This document shows, one piece after another, positions 50,728 to 59,882 of a stretch of DNA of 64,000 nt. The DNA is from CAYPNF01 sp964411985 (GTDB lineage: Bacteria; Verrucomicrobiota; Verrucomicrobiia; Limisphaerales; J093). Where the stretch lies: NCBI GenBank assembly GCA_964411985.1, contig CAYPNF010000009.1, positions 124,001 through 188,000 on the forward strand. Reading direction: 5' to 3'. The notes beneath the pieces are model-generated. The model ran no database searches. It saw only the letters and a list, made by a program, of their open reading frames with translations, and was not told where the DNA came from. Within the stretch, counting starts at the first letter, position 1. The number at the start of each line of letters is the position of its first letter. A program made the position numbers and the translations under genes.

Positions 50728-52086
50728 TCAGAGAGTCCAAGGAGGTCGAGGTGTGTAGGATAGCAACCGGTTGGCTTCGGCATCGCCAGGGAACTCGCCC
50801 TTCGCAGGATCCCATCGCACATTGCGTCTTAAGGCCAGAGCGATCCCGCCGATCAGGATCGCGTTCATCGTGTAGACCGCAGTCTCCGGGTTGCAGATGG
50901 TGGGACGTCGGCTTCGTACGCATTCGAGGAAATTGCCCGAGTGGCTGTTGGCAAAATAGACCCGCTGATCCTCCGGTCGGAGCGGCTCTTTGATGATGTT
51001 GCCCGGATACGAAACGATCGCGCCGCGGTCGACGGCGATGCGGCCTTGGGTCCCCACAAACACAGCTCCACCATCATTTCCGATGTTTTCCCCGGGGTAA
51101 GGAATCGAGTGAACCACCACCCCATTGGAATAACGGTAATGGACCTTGGCATCGTCGGGCTTTCCCGAGCCGGGATCGAAGTTCACCTCAATCGGGGCGT
51201 TTGGATCCGGGTTCACGGTCCATTGGATGATATCGTAGTGGTGCGGAGCCCAATTGACGTCTCCGATGAAGCAACCGGAAAGCGCATGGCCGGCTTCGCC
51301 GTTGAACGGGCGCCACGGGAGGGGCCCCAGATAGAGATCCCAGTCCAAGCCTTCGGGCACTGGCTGGGAGGCGTCGGACGTCCACCCAGTGGGGTAGAAG
51401 GCACCTGGGGAACGGTAGGAATAGACCTCCTTGAGCTGCCCGATGCGTCCGTTGCGGATCAGCTCGCAGGCCTGGCGGAACTTGCCCTGGTATTCCGAGC
51501 GCTGCTGCATGCCGGCCTGGTAGATGCGTCCAAACCGCCGACTCACCTCGATCAGGTTCTTCCCTTCACGGATTGTGATGGCGATCGGCTTCTCGCAATA
51601 GACGTCTTTGCCCGCCCGCATGGCCAGTGCAGCCATCGGCGCCGCCCAATGGTAGGGCAAGGCCAGAAGCAGCGCATCGATGTCGGGTCGGGCAAGCACC
51701 TCGCGAAAATCGTTGTAGGCCCGGACGCCATCGTAGTTCGGCTGGGTGTACTTTTGTGCGTACATCTGGTTACAACGTTGCCGGGCGCTCTCCCGTCGCT
51801 CTTTCCGTACGTCACACACCGCCAGCACCTGCACATCCTCACGAGCGACGTACCCGCCCGGAACGTAGGTCCAGGCCCCGCCCAGGAGGTGGCCCGTGCC
51901 TTGTCCCCCCAGCCCGATGAATCCCATGGCGACGCGCTCACTCGGAGCGGTGCCCCCATCTCGACCCAGGACTGCCGCAGGGACGAAGAGAGGCGCGGTC
52001 AGTGCCGCACCCGCCATTCCGGCCTGTTGCAGGAAGCGGCGGCGTGACACATTCGGAGTCCCAAAGGGTGATGGTTTCTTTTGCAT
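50728..52086 (-). CDS. Tat-exported Gfo/Idh/MocA family oxidoreductase
   Basis: A 452-aa NAD(P)-dependent oxidoreductase with a twin-arginine signal (VSRRRFLQQAGMAGAAL). The Rossmann motif MGFIGLGGQGTGHLLGG and the family EKPIAITIREGKN block are clear. The C-terminal domain is complete (RNVRWDPAKGEFPGDAEANRL). The ATG at 52086 is preferred over a frame start at 52104. It lies between the TIM-barrel/SUMF1 gene (50 nt upstream) and the HEAT gene (46 nt downstream), so all three probably make one transcript. Sugar substrate unknown. Confidence 0.92.
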   Translation of the reverse strand: MQKKPSPFGTPNVSRRRFLQQAGMAGAALTAPLFVPAAVLGRDGGTAPSERVAMGFIGLGGQGTGHLLGGAWTYVPGGYVAREDVQVLAVCDVRKERRESARQRCNQMYAQKYTQPNYDGVRAYNDFREVLARPDIDALLLALPYHWAAPMAALAMRAGKDVYCEKPIAITIREGKNLIEVSRRFGRIYQAGMQQRSEYQGKFRQACELIRNGRIGQLKEVYSYRSPGAFYPTGWTSDASQPVPEGLDWDLYLGPLPWRPFNGEAGHALSGCFIGDVNWAPHHYDIIQWTVNPDPNAPIEVNFDPGSGKPDDAKVHYRYSNGVVVHSIPYPGENIGNDGGAVFVGTQGRIAVDRGAIVSYPGNIIKEPLRPEDQRVYFANSHSGNFLECVRSRRPTICNPETAVYTMNAILIGGIALALRRNVRWDPAKGEFPGDAEANRLLSYTPRPPWTL

Positions 52087-52136
52087 AGGCAGATAGACGT
52101 ACAATTCAGTTGCTACATTCGCATGGGGCCGAGAAT

Positions 52137-54374
52137 TCAGGAGACCCTAGAGCGATCCAGAACGCAACGAAAACCAATCGTTGCACAGCGGTCCAATCCA
52201 GGCCACATCAGAAGGAACTTGGCCGTGAATTGGTTCGTCTGGGGTCCTCCGTCAAAGTACCAGTCCGAGCCTTTGGCCCGGAAGAATGATCCTCCTTTCA
52301 GCAGACAGAACCGGGTGCGCCCATCGCTCCGCTCGCTCTCGGTCCATTGCCAAACATTGCCGCAAAGGTCATGAACCCCGAACGGAGAGGCTCCATTCGG
52401 AAAGGCATCGACGGGGGTTGTATCCGCGGAATCACCCGTATTGCAGCGGCCAAGCTGCATCTCGTTACCCCAGGGGTATCGGAATTTCTGAGGTCCTTCC
52501 GCGGCATACTGCCACTCCTCCTCGGTTGGCAGTCGCTTGCCCGCCCAAGTGGCATAGGCGCGCGCATCCTCGAGACTCACGTAGACCACCGGATGCCGCT
52601 CCCATCCCTCGGGGACCCGGCCATCACGCCAGTGGCGAAGAAAGTTCTCTGAGTATTTCGGCCGATAGCGCGAGGAACGCAGGAAACGAGCGAAATCTCC
52701 ATTGGTGACCGGAAACTGGTCCATACTAAAGGCGTGGAGAGACGCTTTGCGCACGAAGCTCCTCGGTCGATGGAGGTCTGGGAATCCGAGTCCCCTGGCG
52801 GCGGTTGACTCGTAGAAGCCACATTCGCGTGCCCGAAACTCAACGGTGAGCTCAACGGTCGCAGCGGGGATTTCTACCATGCCTGGCGGCCGGGAGCGGT
52901 GGGGGGTGCGTGGGGTGCTTCGGACCCGCCTCGTCGCCACGGGAACAACCTCGAGGCTCCCGGAGGCGCGGGCAGCGTTTCGGCGCATGTTTCTTAGGAA
53001 AACAGCAAGGCCATCCTCCCTCACCCTAGAACCGACCGCGAGAAAACAGCCTACTCCTCTTGAGCCAAGATGGCCGGAGAGCTCCAATTGGCTGCCCAGC
53101 CTTTGGCCATGGACTTCTACGCCTGCCATGAGGTCATAGAACCGATTCCCGGAACCTCCCTCGACTTCGAGCAGAGGTCCTTCGCAAGGCTGCTCCTTTC
53201 GGTTAACCAGGGTCCATAGTCGTAGGCCTTCGGATTCCCAAAGCGAAGCATACACTCCTTCCTGGAGCGTCGGCACCAGGGGCGTCCAATTCTCCCCTGA
53301 AAACAGACCGGCGTATCGCCGCTGAATCGGCAACATGGCGCGAAGGATCGATTTGTCGCGCTGAGTCCAGCCGACCCACGAACCGAACACGTTCTCCCAC
53401 ACCATCATGCCGCTACCGTTCATCCAGGCCATCTGGAGTTCGGCGCTGTGATCCGCGTCCCAGCGCCGGATCTGGTGCTGCATGTGGCGGCGTTCAAACC
53501 ACTTGTTCCGCAAAACCCCCGGCGCGGGACTATCCCCCAGCCACTGAGCCCATTCCATGTGGTGGGTGCCGACTTCCGACAGGGGAAGTGCCAGCTCCCC
53601 TTCCAGCACCACACCCGGGCGCATGGCATCCAACTTGGTGCGGAAATCGGATGCCCCCTGGCTCAGCGTGTCCAGGAAGATCCCGTCGGCTCGCAACGCC
53701 CCAACCAGTTCCGCCAGAGCGTCGAGATCCGGCTTCGCTTCGCGTCGTGTTCCGGTATCCCACGGGTTATAGTCGACAAAGACTTTTACCCCCGCCCCGT
53801 GGAATTGGTCTACGACCCTCCTCAGGCCAGGTAGTCCTCCTGGCATATCCCTATAGAAATCGAACTGGTTCCGGTCGTCGGTGCCAATCCTGGGGTAAGC
53901 CTGCCAGAGTACGACCGCGTCATAGCCTCCAAACTCCCGGGTTTCCTCCTTCAGGAAGCGAGCGATTTGGAACCGGCCTCGTTTCGCGTCGAAAAGCCTC
54001 TGGTCGCACAGCATGAGGAACCCGCAGGAAAACGCGGTGGTGACCCATCGGAAGTCCGCTCGTTCATAGAGGGCGTCTTGGTACTGGAGTTGGGCCTTGG
54101 TCCCCCTCCGGAACTCCTCTAACTCGGCGCGCCAGGCCGCCCATCGCCCCGGATCGGCGGGAGCTGGCAGGACGTCAGGAGGAAAACCATCACTCGCCAG
54201 GGGGATTAGGGAGGACCGTGCCGTATCGGCCTTTGGCAACCTGCCGAGGACCGGCATTCCCAGGAGAAGAAGTCCCTGGGCCAGGCGAAGGAGGGAGCGG
54301 CGCCGGGAGATTCGGGACTCCCCCACCGAGCCACCCACGGGTTCACCTTTTGGTTTTATAAATGCCTTACGCAT
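52137..54374 (-). CDS. TIM-barrel glycosidase-like protein fused to SUMF1 domain
   Basis: A 745-aa exported protein. The ATG at 54374 gives a Tat-like signal (SRRRSLLRLAQGLLLLG). Residues about 85-430 look like a glycoside-hydrolase TIM barrel (VVDQFHGAGVKVFVDYNPWD, RADGIFLDTLSQ, MRPGVVLEGELALP), without a family I can name. From about 520 a SUMF1/FGE-sulfatase fold appears (FPVTNGDFARFLRSS, GKRLPTEEEWQYAAEG, GVHDLCGNVWQWTES, KGGSFF). The active cysteines of real FGE, expected after GGSF, are not seen, so formylglycine formation is unlikely. The SUMF1 part may bind ligands. It leads the run with the oxidoreductase and HEAT genes. Confidence 0.82.
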   Translation of the reverse strand: MRKAFIKPKGEPVGGSVGESRISRRRSLLRLAQGLLLLGMPVLGRLPKADTARSSLIPLASDGFPPDVLPAPADPGRWAAWRAELEEFRRGTKAQLQYQDALYERADFRWVTTAFSCGFLMLCDQRLFDAKRGRFQIARFLKEETREFGGYDAVVLWQAYPRIGTDDRNQFDFYRDMPGGLPGLRRVVDQFHGAGVKVFVDYNPWDTGTRREAKPDLDALAELVGALRADGIFLDTLSQGASDFRTKLDAMRPGVVLEGELALPLSEVGTHHMEWAQWLGDSPAPGVLRNKWFERRHMQHQIRRWDADHSAELQMAWMNGSGMMVWENVFGSWVGWTQRDKSILRAMLPIQRRYAGLFSGENWTPLVPTLQEGVYASLWESEGLRLWTLVNRKEQPCEGPLLEVEGGSGNRFYDLMAGVEVHGQRLGSQLELSGHLGSRGVGCFLAVGSRVREDGLAVFLRNMRRNAARASGSLEVVPVATRRVRSTPRTPHRSRPPGMVEIPAATVELTVEFRARECGFYESTAARGLGFPDLHRPRSFVRKASLHAFSMDQFPVTNGDFARFLRSSRYRPKYSENFLRHWRDGRVPEGWERHPVVYVSLEDARAYATWAGKRLPTEEEWQYAAEGPQKFRYPWGNEMQLGRCNTGDSADTTPVDAFPNGASPFGVHDLCGNVWQWTESERSDGRTRFCLLKGGSFFRAKGSDWYFDGGPQTNQFTAKFLLMWPGLDRCATIGFRCVLDRSRVS

Positions 54375-54537
54375 GCCACTTCCGTTCAACGGAACCACCA
54401 CTCTGCCGAAAAGATGCGAAGGGAAGGTGCCTGAGGATCCTCTTCTAGGAAAGGCTATTTGGCGGGACAGCTCCACAGAGATCCCTTCATGCCCTCTGGC
54501 ACAATATGTTTGAATAATCGCGCCTGCAAGGCAGTCT

Positions 54538-54557
54538 AATCGTATCTAGGTACGATT
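54538..54557. promoter_or_regulatory. Perfect inverted repeat upstream of the ECF sigma gene
   Basis: AATCGTA-TCTAGG-TACGATT, two perfect 7-bp arms with a 6-nt centre, 44 nt before the sigma start. A second, shorter pair (CTAATC at 54536-54541, GATTAG at 54567-54572) encloses it. This may be an operator or a structured leader; no DNA-binding protein is assigned, though the AraC protein encoded next is a candidate. Confidence 0.5.
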
Positions 54558-54601
54558 CCTGCGGTAGATTAGCGCTGGAACATGAATTTGGCGAATGGTG
54601 C

Positions 54602-55159
54602 ATGAACGAGGTCACACGCATTCTCTGCGCGATGAACCAAGGCGACGCGAAAGCCAGCGAGGAACTCCTCCCGCTAGTATACGCGGAATTGCGCCGTGTA
54701 GCGGCTCACAAGATGGCTAACGAGGCCCGGGGCCACACGCTTCAGGCTACCGCTCTGGTTCACGAAGCCTGGCTCCGGCTCGCGGGTTCAGCGCAAACCG
54801 GATGGGAAAACCGTGCCCACTTCTTTGCTGCTGCCGCCGAAGCGATGCGACGCATCCTTGTAGACCATGCCCGCAAGAGGCAAAGCTTGAAGCGCGGGGG
54901 TGGAATAGCCCACGAGGAACTCCATGACTCCATCCTCACCCTTGTTGCCCCGCCCGACGAGTTGCTCGCCGTGAACGAAGCACTCGACGACCTTTCGGCC
55001 CAAGACCCGCAAGCGGCGGAATTGGTGAAGCTGCGGTACTTTGTGGGCATGACGATGGAGGAGGCTGCCGCTGCGATGGGTCTAGGCAAGAGGACCGCGG
55101 AGAATATCTGGACCTACGCCCGCACCTGGCTTCATCGCAAGATACGCAATCGGAATTAG
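54602..55159 (+). CDS. ECF-type RNA polymerase sigma factor
   Basis: A 185-aa sigma factor of the type common in Planctomycetes, Verrucomicrobia and Acidobacteria. Region 2 shows LLPLVYAELRRVAAHKMANE, TALVHEAWLRLAG and FFAAAAEAMRRILVDHARKR; region 4 shows LVKLRYFVGMTMEEAAAAMG and a recognition helix GKRTAENIWTYARTWLHR. Such sigma factors often act with a Ser/Thr kinase carrying WD40 repeats, and one follows at 56.4 kb, with an AraC gene in between. No anti-sigma gene is seen. A palindrome lies 44 nt upstream. Confidence 0.95.
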   Translation: MNEVTRILCAMNQGDAKASEELLPLVYAELRRVAAHKMANEARGHTLQATALVHEAWLRLAGSAQTGWENRAHFFAAAAEAMRRILVDHARKRQSLKRGGGIAHEELHDSILTLVAPPDELLAVNEALDDLSAQDPQAAELVKLRYFVGMTMEEAAAAMGLGKRTAENIWTYARTWLHRKIRNRN

Positions 55160-55350
55160 TTAGCCTACGACACCTTTCAGGGACTGCAAAACCTAAGAAA
55201 CTGGAAGTTCTTTGCGGATTCCAGCCGAGGATTGCGCATTCCAAGGATAGAAGCGTGGTATACAGCCCTCTTTCATGCGTTTTGCGGCCCTCGGCGAGGG
55301 CGGAGTTCAGTGCGCTGAATTGCTGGCTTTTGCCTACGCCTTGAGTGCTT

Positions 55351-56256
55351 ATGATAGATAACCGACTTATGATCATTGACTTGTCGACTGGCAACCTGAG
55401 GCCTGGTGTGGATCGGCAACCGGTCTTGTCGAGTTCGAGCCAGGATTGGAAGGGATTCTTGCTGGAGCAACACGCCGCCGGGCCCTTGGACAATTACAAC
55501 ATCGCCCCGGCCGCTCATACTGTCTGCCTGCAATTGGAAGGCCGCGCCACGATTGAGGTCATGAACGGTTCGGAGAGCCCGACCGCCGTGAGCCTGTCAC
55601 CTGGACAAACCAGCATTTTTCCTGCGAGCATACCCGTGACTTTGCGGACGCGCGACACAGGTGGCTTCCTGGCGTTGACTCTCGACCCCAAGTTTGTTGC
55701 CTGTGCCACACACGAAATTGCCGGGCCGGGCCAGCTTTGCTTTTCCACGCAACTAGGCATCGCGGATCCGCTGATCGTCGGGGTGCTAATGGCTTTGAAG
55801 ATCGAAGCGGAGACCAGTAGTCCCAAAGGCCCGCTCTACGCCGAGACTCTGGCCAGTTGCCTCGCCATCCATATTGCTCGACACTACGGCTCCAACCGCG
55901 CGGCAGTCCAGAATCCCGGCCATTTCCCGGCTCGTAACCAGATCCGGCGTGCCATCGAGCACATCCATGAACACCTCGCGGAGGACCTGTCGCTGGCGGG
56001 TCTCGCCCAAGTAGCAAGCCTCAGCCCCTACCACTTCGCCCGGTTGTTTAAACAGAGCACCGGTCTTGCTCCCCATCAGTACCTGGTGCGATGTCGTGTG
56101 GAGAAGGGGCGTCAAATCCTGGTCAGTTCACGGTCCTCGATCGCCGAAGTGGCAGCCCAGACCGGCTTCTGCGATCAGAGCCATTTCGCGGCGCATTTCA
56201 AACGCATATACGGTCTTGCACCCAAGACCTTCCTGCAGCAGGCTCCCTGCGGCTAG
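55351..56256 (+). CDS. AraC-family transcriptional regulator
   Basis: A 301-aa regulator with a C-terminal double helix-turn-helix (about 200-297: IEHIHEHLAEDLSLAGLAQV, LSPYHFARLFKQSTGLAPHQ, IAEVAAQTGFCDQSHFAAHF, KRIYGLAPKTF). The N-terminal half (about 10-150) is a cupin-like ligand domain (CLQLEGRATIEVMNGSESP). The ligand is not known. ATG at 55351 or 55369 are both possible. It lies between the sigma factor and the kinase in the same direction, an insertion into what is usually a tight pair. Confidence 0.93.
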   Translation: MIDNRLMIIDLSTGNLRPGVDRQPVLSSSSQDWKGFLLEQHAAGPLDNYNIAPAAHTVCLQLEGRATIEVMNGSESPTAVSLSPGQTSIFPASIPVTLRTRDTGGFLALTLDPKFVACATHEIAGPGQLCFSTQLGIADPLIVGVLMALKIEAETSSPKGPLYAETLASCLAIHIARHYGSNRAAVQNPGHFPARNQIRRAIEHIHEHLAEDLSLAGLAQVASLSPYHFARLFKQSTGLAPHQYLVRCRVEKGRQILVSSRSSIAEVAAQTGFCDQSHFAAHFKRIYGLAPKTFLQQAPCG

Positions 56257-56353
56257 GCATTGTTTGCCTCCGGTGGGTGTCCGCAAGCCCGAGAGACATG
56301 CTGGAACTGAGTTGCGAAGCGGCAACCCGGATGCTTTCTCCTGACCACTCATC

Positions 56354-59300
56354 ATGCGCACGCCATCCGACTCCTCCGCCACCACCCGGGAACGGAACGT
56401 CTTTCTGCAAGCCCTCGAGATTTCCGATCCCGTCCGGAGGGCATCGTTTCTCGACTCGGAGTGCGGTGTTGAAACCACCCTGCGCCGGCACGTCGAAGAG
56501 CTTCTTCAGGAACAATTACAGCTGGGGAGTTTTCTGGAAGAACCGGCTCTCGGTAACACATCCCTTCATCCGCTGGGAAGCCTCGGGCCAGAAGGCACGG
56601 TAGTGTTGCCTGCGGGAGGGGAGAAACCAGGTGACCGTATCGGTCGTTACCGGCTCCTTCAGCAGATCGGCGAAGGCGGCTGCGGCGTGGTCTACATGGC
56701 CGATCAGGAAGAACCGGTGCGCCGGCGCGTTGCGGTCAAGGTTATCAAGCTGGGCATGGATTCCCGGAACGTGATCGCCAGGTTCGAAGCGGAGAGGCAG
56801 GCCTTGGCGATGATGGATCACCCCAATATCGCGCAAGTCCTGGACGCGGGTGCTACGGACGTGGGCCGCCCCTTTTTCGTCATGGAACTGGTGAGAGGAG
56901 TGCGGATTACGGAGTACTGTGACCAAAACCGCGTCACGGCCAGGGATAGGATCCAGCTCTTCATCCAGGTCTGCCAGGCGGTTCAGCACGCACACCAGAA
57001 AGGCATCATCCACCGGGACCTGAAGCCGTCCAACATCCTCGTCACTCTGCACGACGGAGTGCCGGTGCCCAAGGTCATCGATTTCGGGATTGCCAAGGCC
57101 ACCGAACAGCGCCTGACGGACAAAACCTTGTTTACGGCCTTCACTGCATTCATCGGCACGCCGGCTTACATGAGCCCAGAACAGGCCGAGATGAGCGGGC
57201 TGGATGTGGATACCAGATCGGACGTCTATTCCCTCGGTGTCTTGCTCTACGAGTTGCTCACCGGAAGAACCCCTTTCGATCCGGAAGAACTCCTAAAGGG
57301 GGGCTATGATGCCTGTCGGCGGACGCTTCGTGAAGAGGAGCCCGCACGCCCCTCTGCCCTTCTCACCACTCTTCAGGATGAAGAGCTCAACACCACTGCC
57401 AGCCAGCGCCACACCGAGGCTCCGAAGCTGATCCACTTGCTCAAAGGCGACCTCGATTGGATCATCATGAAGTGCCTGGAGAAGGACCGTACCCGGCGCT
57501 ATGCCACCGCGACAGCGCTTGCGGACGACCTTCAGAACTATCTCGACGACGAGCCGGTGATTGCACGGCCCCCCAGTAACTTCTATCGTTTTCAGAAGTT
57601 GCTACATCGTCACCGGTTGGCGGTGACAGCTTCGGCAGTGGTGATTCTAACCCTCTTTCTTGCGGCCTTAGTGAGCACCTGGCTTGCGGTTCGAGCCACC
57701 CGCGCCGAAGCGGTCGCCCGCGATTCCCAGAAACAGGAGGCGAGACTGCGCCGGGAGGCCGAGTTGGAAAGTGCTGCCGCACGGCTGAACGAGTACATTG
57801 CAGACATCAACCTCGCCCACCAATCGCTCGCAGCCGGCAACTATGGCCGCGCCTCCAGCCTTCTTGAGAAGCACCGTCCCCAGCCCGGGAATCCCGACCT
57901 GCGCGGTTTTGAATGGCGGTATCTCTGGCGCTTGTGCCGGGGCAATGAACATGTCTCTTTCCCCAATCAAGGGTCGCCGGTCCTCTGCCTCGCGTTTTCT
58001 CCCAATGGATCCGAGTTCGCTGTTGGACTGCGCGATAGTCTCCTGATCTATCAGGTCAAGACCCAGAAACTCGTCGCCAGGATGGAGAAGAGTGCACAAT
58101 CTGCAGTCTACACGGCGGATGGTAAGGCCTTGATCACGGCTAGCCGTAATACCGTGCGGGTCTGGCGAACGAGCGACTGGACCGAACAGGCCTCCTTCCA
58201 GGATGAATCCGAACCGGTCACGCTTTCCCACCAGGGGCACCTTCTGGCGTCGCAGACTCGCGAAGGGGTCTTGCTGCGAGACACGGACTCCTGGAAGCCG
58301 GTGCGCACACTGCGGAATGCTTCAGGACCGATGGCCTTTTCTCCGCAAGACAACCTGCTCGCCACCGACAGTCGCAAAGGCATTACGTTGTGGCCGTTGT
58401 CCCCCGACGGCCTTGAAGTGATTCTGGAAGATTCTACCAACCTGTTTCACCGGGGAGGCCCCTGGTTCCGCCAGAACCATGGCATCGTCTTCAGCCCCGA
58501 CGGCAAGACGGTCGTTGCGGCCCGGAACACCCCTTCGACGCGGGGAGCCTTCATTCTCTCAGCTTGGAATGCATCTTCGGGCAGAGAACTTGGCTTCTTT
58601 CCTTCAGACCCGGAACACCCCGAGCACACGAGCGTGATTTCATGCTTGATCGCCTCACGGAATCAACCCCTTCTTGCCACGGGCAGTTGGGATCACTCGA
58701 TCCGACTCTGGGATCTTTCCGCTCAGAAGTTCGCTGGGGTGCTTCAAGGCAATCTCAATGAGGTCTGGTGTATCGCCTTGGCTCCGGATGAAAGCTCGCT
58801 GGTGAGTGGGGCCAAGGATGGTGGCTTGAACCTCTGGCCGCTCCCTCCCAGGCGGAGCGAGGAGGAACTCCCGGGAGATTGGATACCGCTCGCCTTTTCG
58901 GCGGACGACCGCACGCTCGCAGTCCTTGGCCCGGACGGCAAAGTGACGCACTATGACATGGCCACTCACGAGATTGATCACCAGATCCAGCTTCCCCTGG
59001 ACCGCTCATTTCCCTGGTTTTTCGCCTCCGTTTCCTCTACTGAGAACCTAAGAACCCTGGCCTTCCGGGACGGAAGTGGGCAGGTTTTTCTCTGGGACGA
59101 CACCGATCGCACCAATCGAGTCTTCGCCGCGGCCGGGAGTCGGAACGATTTTGTTACCCTCTCTCCCGATGGACGGAATCTGGTCGTGGGGGCACGAGAC
59201 CGACCTCTTCGCTGGTTCCAGTTGAACAACAGCACCAACCCTCCTCTGGAGATCGAGGCCTTTTCGGCCCTTTTCTCAGCTGACAGCCGCATCCTCGCTG

Positions 59301-59839
59301 CTTTTCAGCGGGACAACCAGGTGCTCATTTACAACGTTTCCTCCCGTTCGCTTCGCACCAATATCTCCGCTAACGTCCCTTTCTTCGCCACTTCCACGCT
59401 CTCGTGCGATGGTCGCCTGCTTGCCACCTCTTCCGGGCGGGAGGACCCGGACAACGCCATCCACTTATGGAGTACCACCACGAGCCGACTGATCGGCACC
59501 ATTACCGGCCATAAGCAACCGGTCTCGGCACTGGCAATTTCTCCTGACGGACAAACCCTCGCTAGTTCCAGCCCTGACGGCACCCTGCGGTTTTGGAACA
59601 TCCCTACCCAGCAGGAACTCCTCAGCATAAGGAAGATCGCCGAATCGCCCCGAAAGCTGCTTTTCTCCTCCGATGGCCGCGTCTTGGTGAGCGCTGAAGG
59701 GTACTATCTTCGTAATCCGCGACTCCACTTCTTCCGCGCTCCCTCGTTTGCGGAGACTGACCTTCTTTCTCCCCAAGCGATTCAAGAACACACCCTGACT
59801 CCCGCGAAGACTCCGTCCGCACCCACCCGTCCCCGTTGA
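56354..59839 (+). CDS. Membrane Ser/Thr protein kinase with WD40 repeats
   Basis: A 1161-aa Hanks-type kinase. The N-terminal 95 residues are helical. The kinase domain (about 99-400) has the Gly loop IGEGGCGVVY, catalytic Lys129 in VAVKVIK, HRD at 220-222, DFG at 243-245 and GTPAYMSPEQA, so it looks active. A single transmembrane helix lies at about 422-445 (LAVTASAVVILTLFLAALVS), followed by coiled coil and, from about 530, many WD40-like repeats (e.g. ATGSWDHSIRLWDLS) presumably outside the inner membrane. It probably senses or scaffolds an envelope signal. Linked by position to the sigma factor. Confidence 0.95.
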   Translation: MRTPSDSSATTRERNVFLQALEISDPVRRASFLDSECGVETTLRRHVEELLQEQLQLGSFLEEPALGNTSLHPLGSLGPEGTVVLPAGGEKPGDRIGRYRLLQQIGEGGCGVVYMADQEEPVRRRVAVKVIKLGMDSRNVIARFEAERQALAMMDHPNIAQVLDAGATDVGRPFFVMELVRGVRITEYCDQNRVTARDRIQLFIQVCQAVQHAHQKGIIHRDLKPSNILVTLHDGVPVPKVIDFGIAKATEQRLTDKTLFTAFTAFIGTPAYMSPEQAEMSGLDVDTRSDVYSLGVLLYELLTGRTPFDPEELLKGGYDACRRTLREEEPARPSALLTTLQDEELNTTASQRHTEAPKLIHLLKGDLDWIIMKCLEKDRTRRYATATALADDLQNYLDDEPVIARPPSNFYRFQKLLHRHRLAVTASAVVILTLFLAALVSTWLAVRATRAEAVARDSQKQEARLRREAELESAAARLNEYIADINLAHQSLAAGNYGRASSLLEKHRPQPGNPDLRGFEWRYLWRLCRGNEHVSFPNQGSPVLCLAFSPNGSEFAVGLRDSLLIYQVKTQKLVARMEKSAQSAVYTADGKALITASRNTVRVWRTSDWTEQASFQDESEPVTLSHQGHLLASQTREGVLLRDTDSWKPVRTLRNASGPMAFSPQDNLLATDSRKGITLWPLSPDGLEVILEDSTNLFHRGGPWFRQNHGIVFSPDGKTVVAARNTPSTRGAFILSAWNASSGRELGFFPSDPEHPEHTSVISCLIASRNQPLLATGSWDHSIRLWDLSAQKFAGVLQGNLNEVWCIALAPDESSLVSGAKDGGLNLWPLPPRRSEEELPGDWIPLAFSADDRTLAVLGPDGKVTHYDMATHEIDHQIQLPLDRSFPWFFASVSSTENLRTLAFRDGSGQVFLWDDTDRTNRVFAAAGSRNDFVTLSPDGRNLVVGARDRPLRWFQLNNSTNPPLEIEAFSALFSADSRILAAFQRDNQVLIYNVSSRSLRTNISANVPFFATSTLSCDGRLLATSSGREDPDNAIHLWSTTTSRLIGTITGHKQPVSALAISPDGQTLASSSPDGTLRFWNIPTQQELLSIRKIAESPRKLLFSSDGRVLVSAEGYYLRNPRLHFFRAPSFAETDLLSPQAIQEHTLTPAKTPSAPTRPR

Positions 59840-59882
59840 CCCTGGCGTAACCTGGAGCCTTAACCGGGTGTCACCTCACCAT

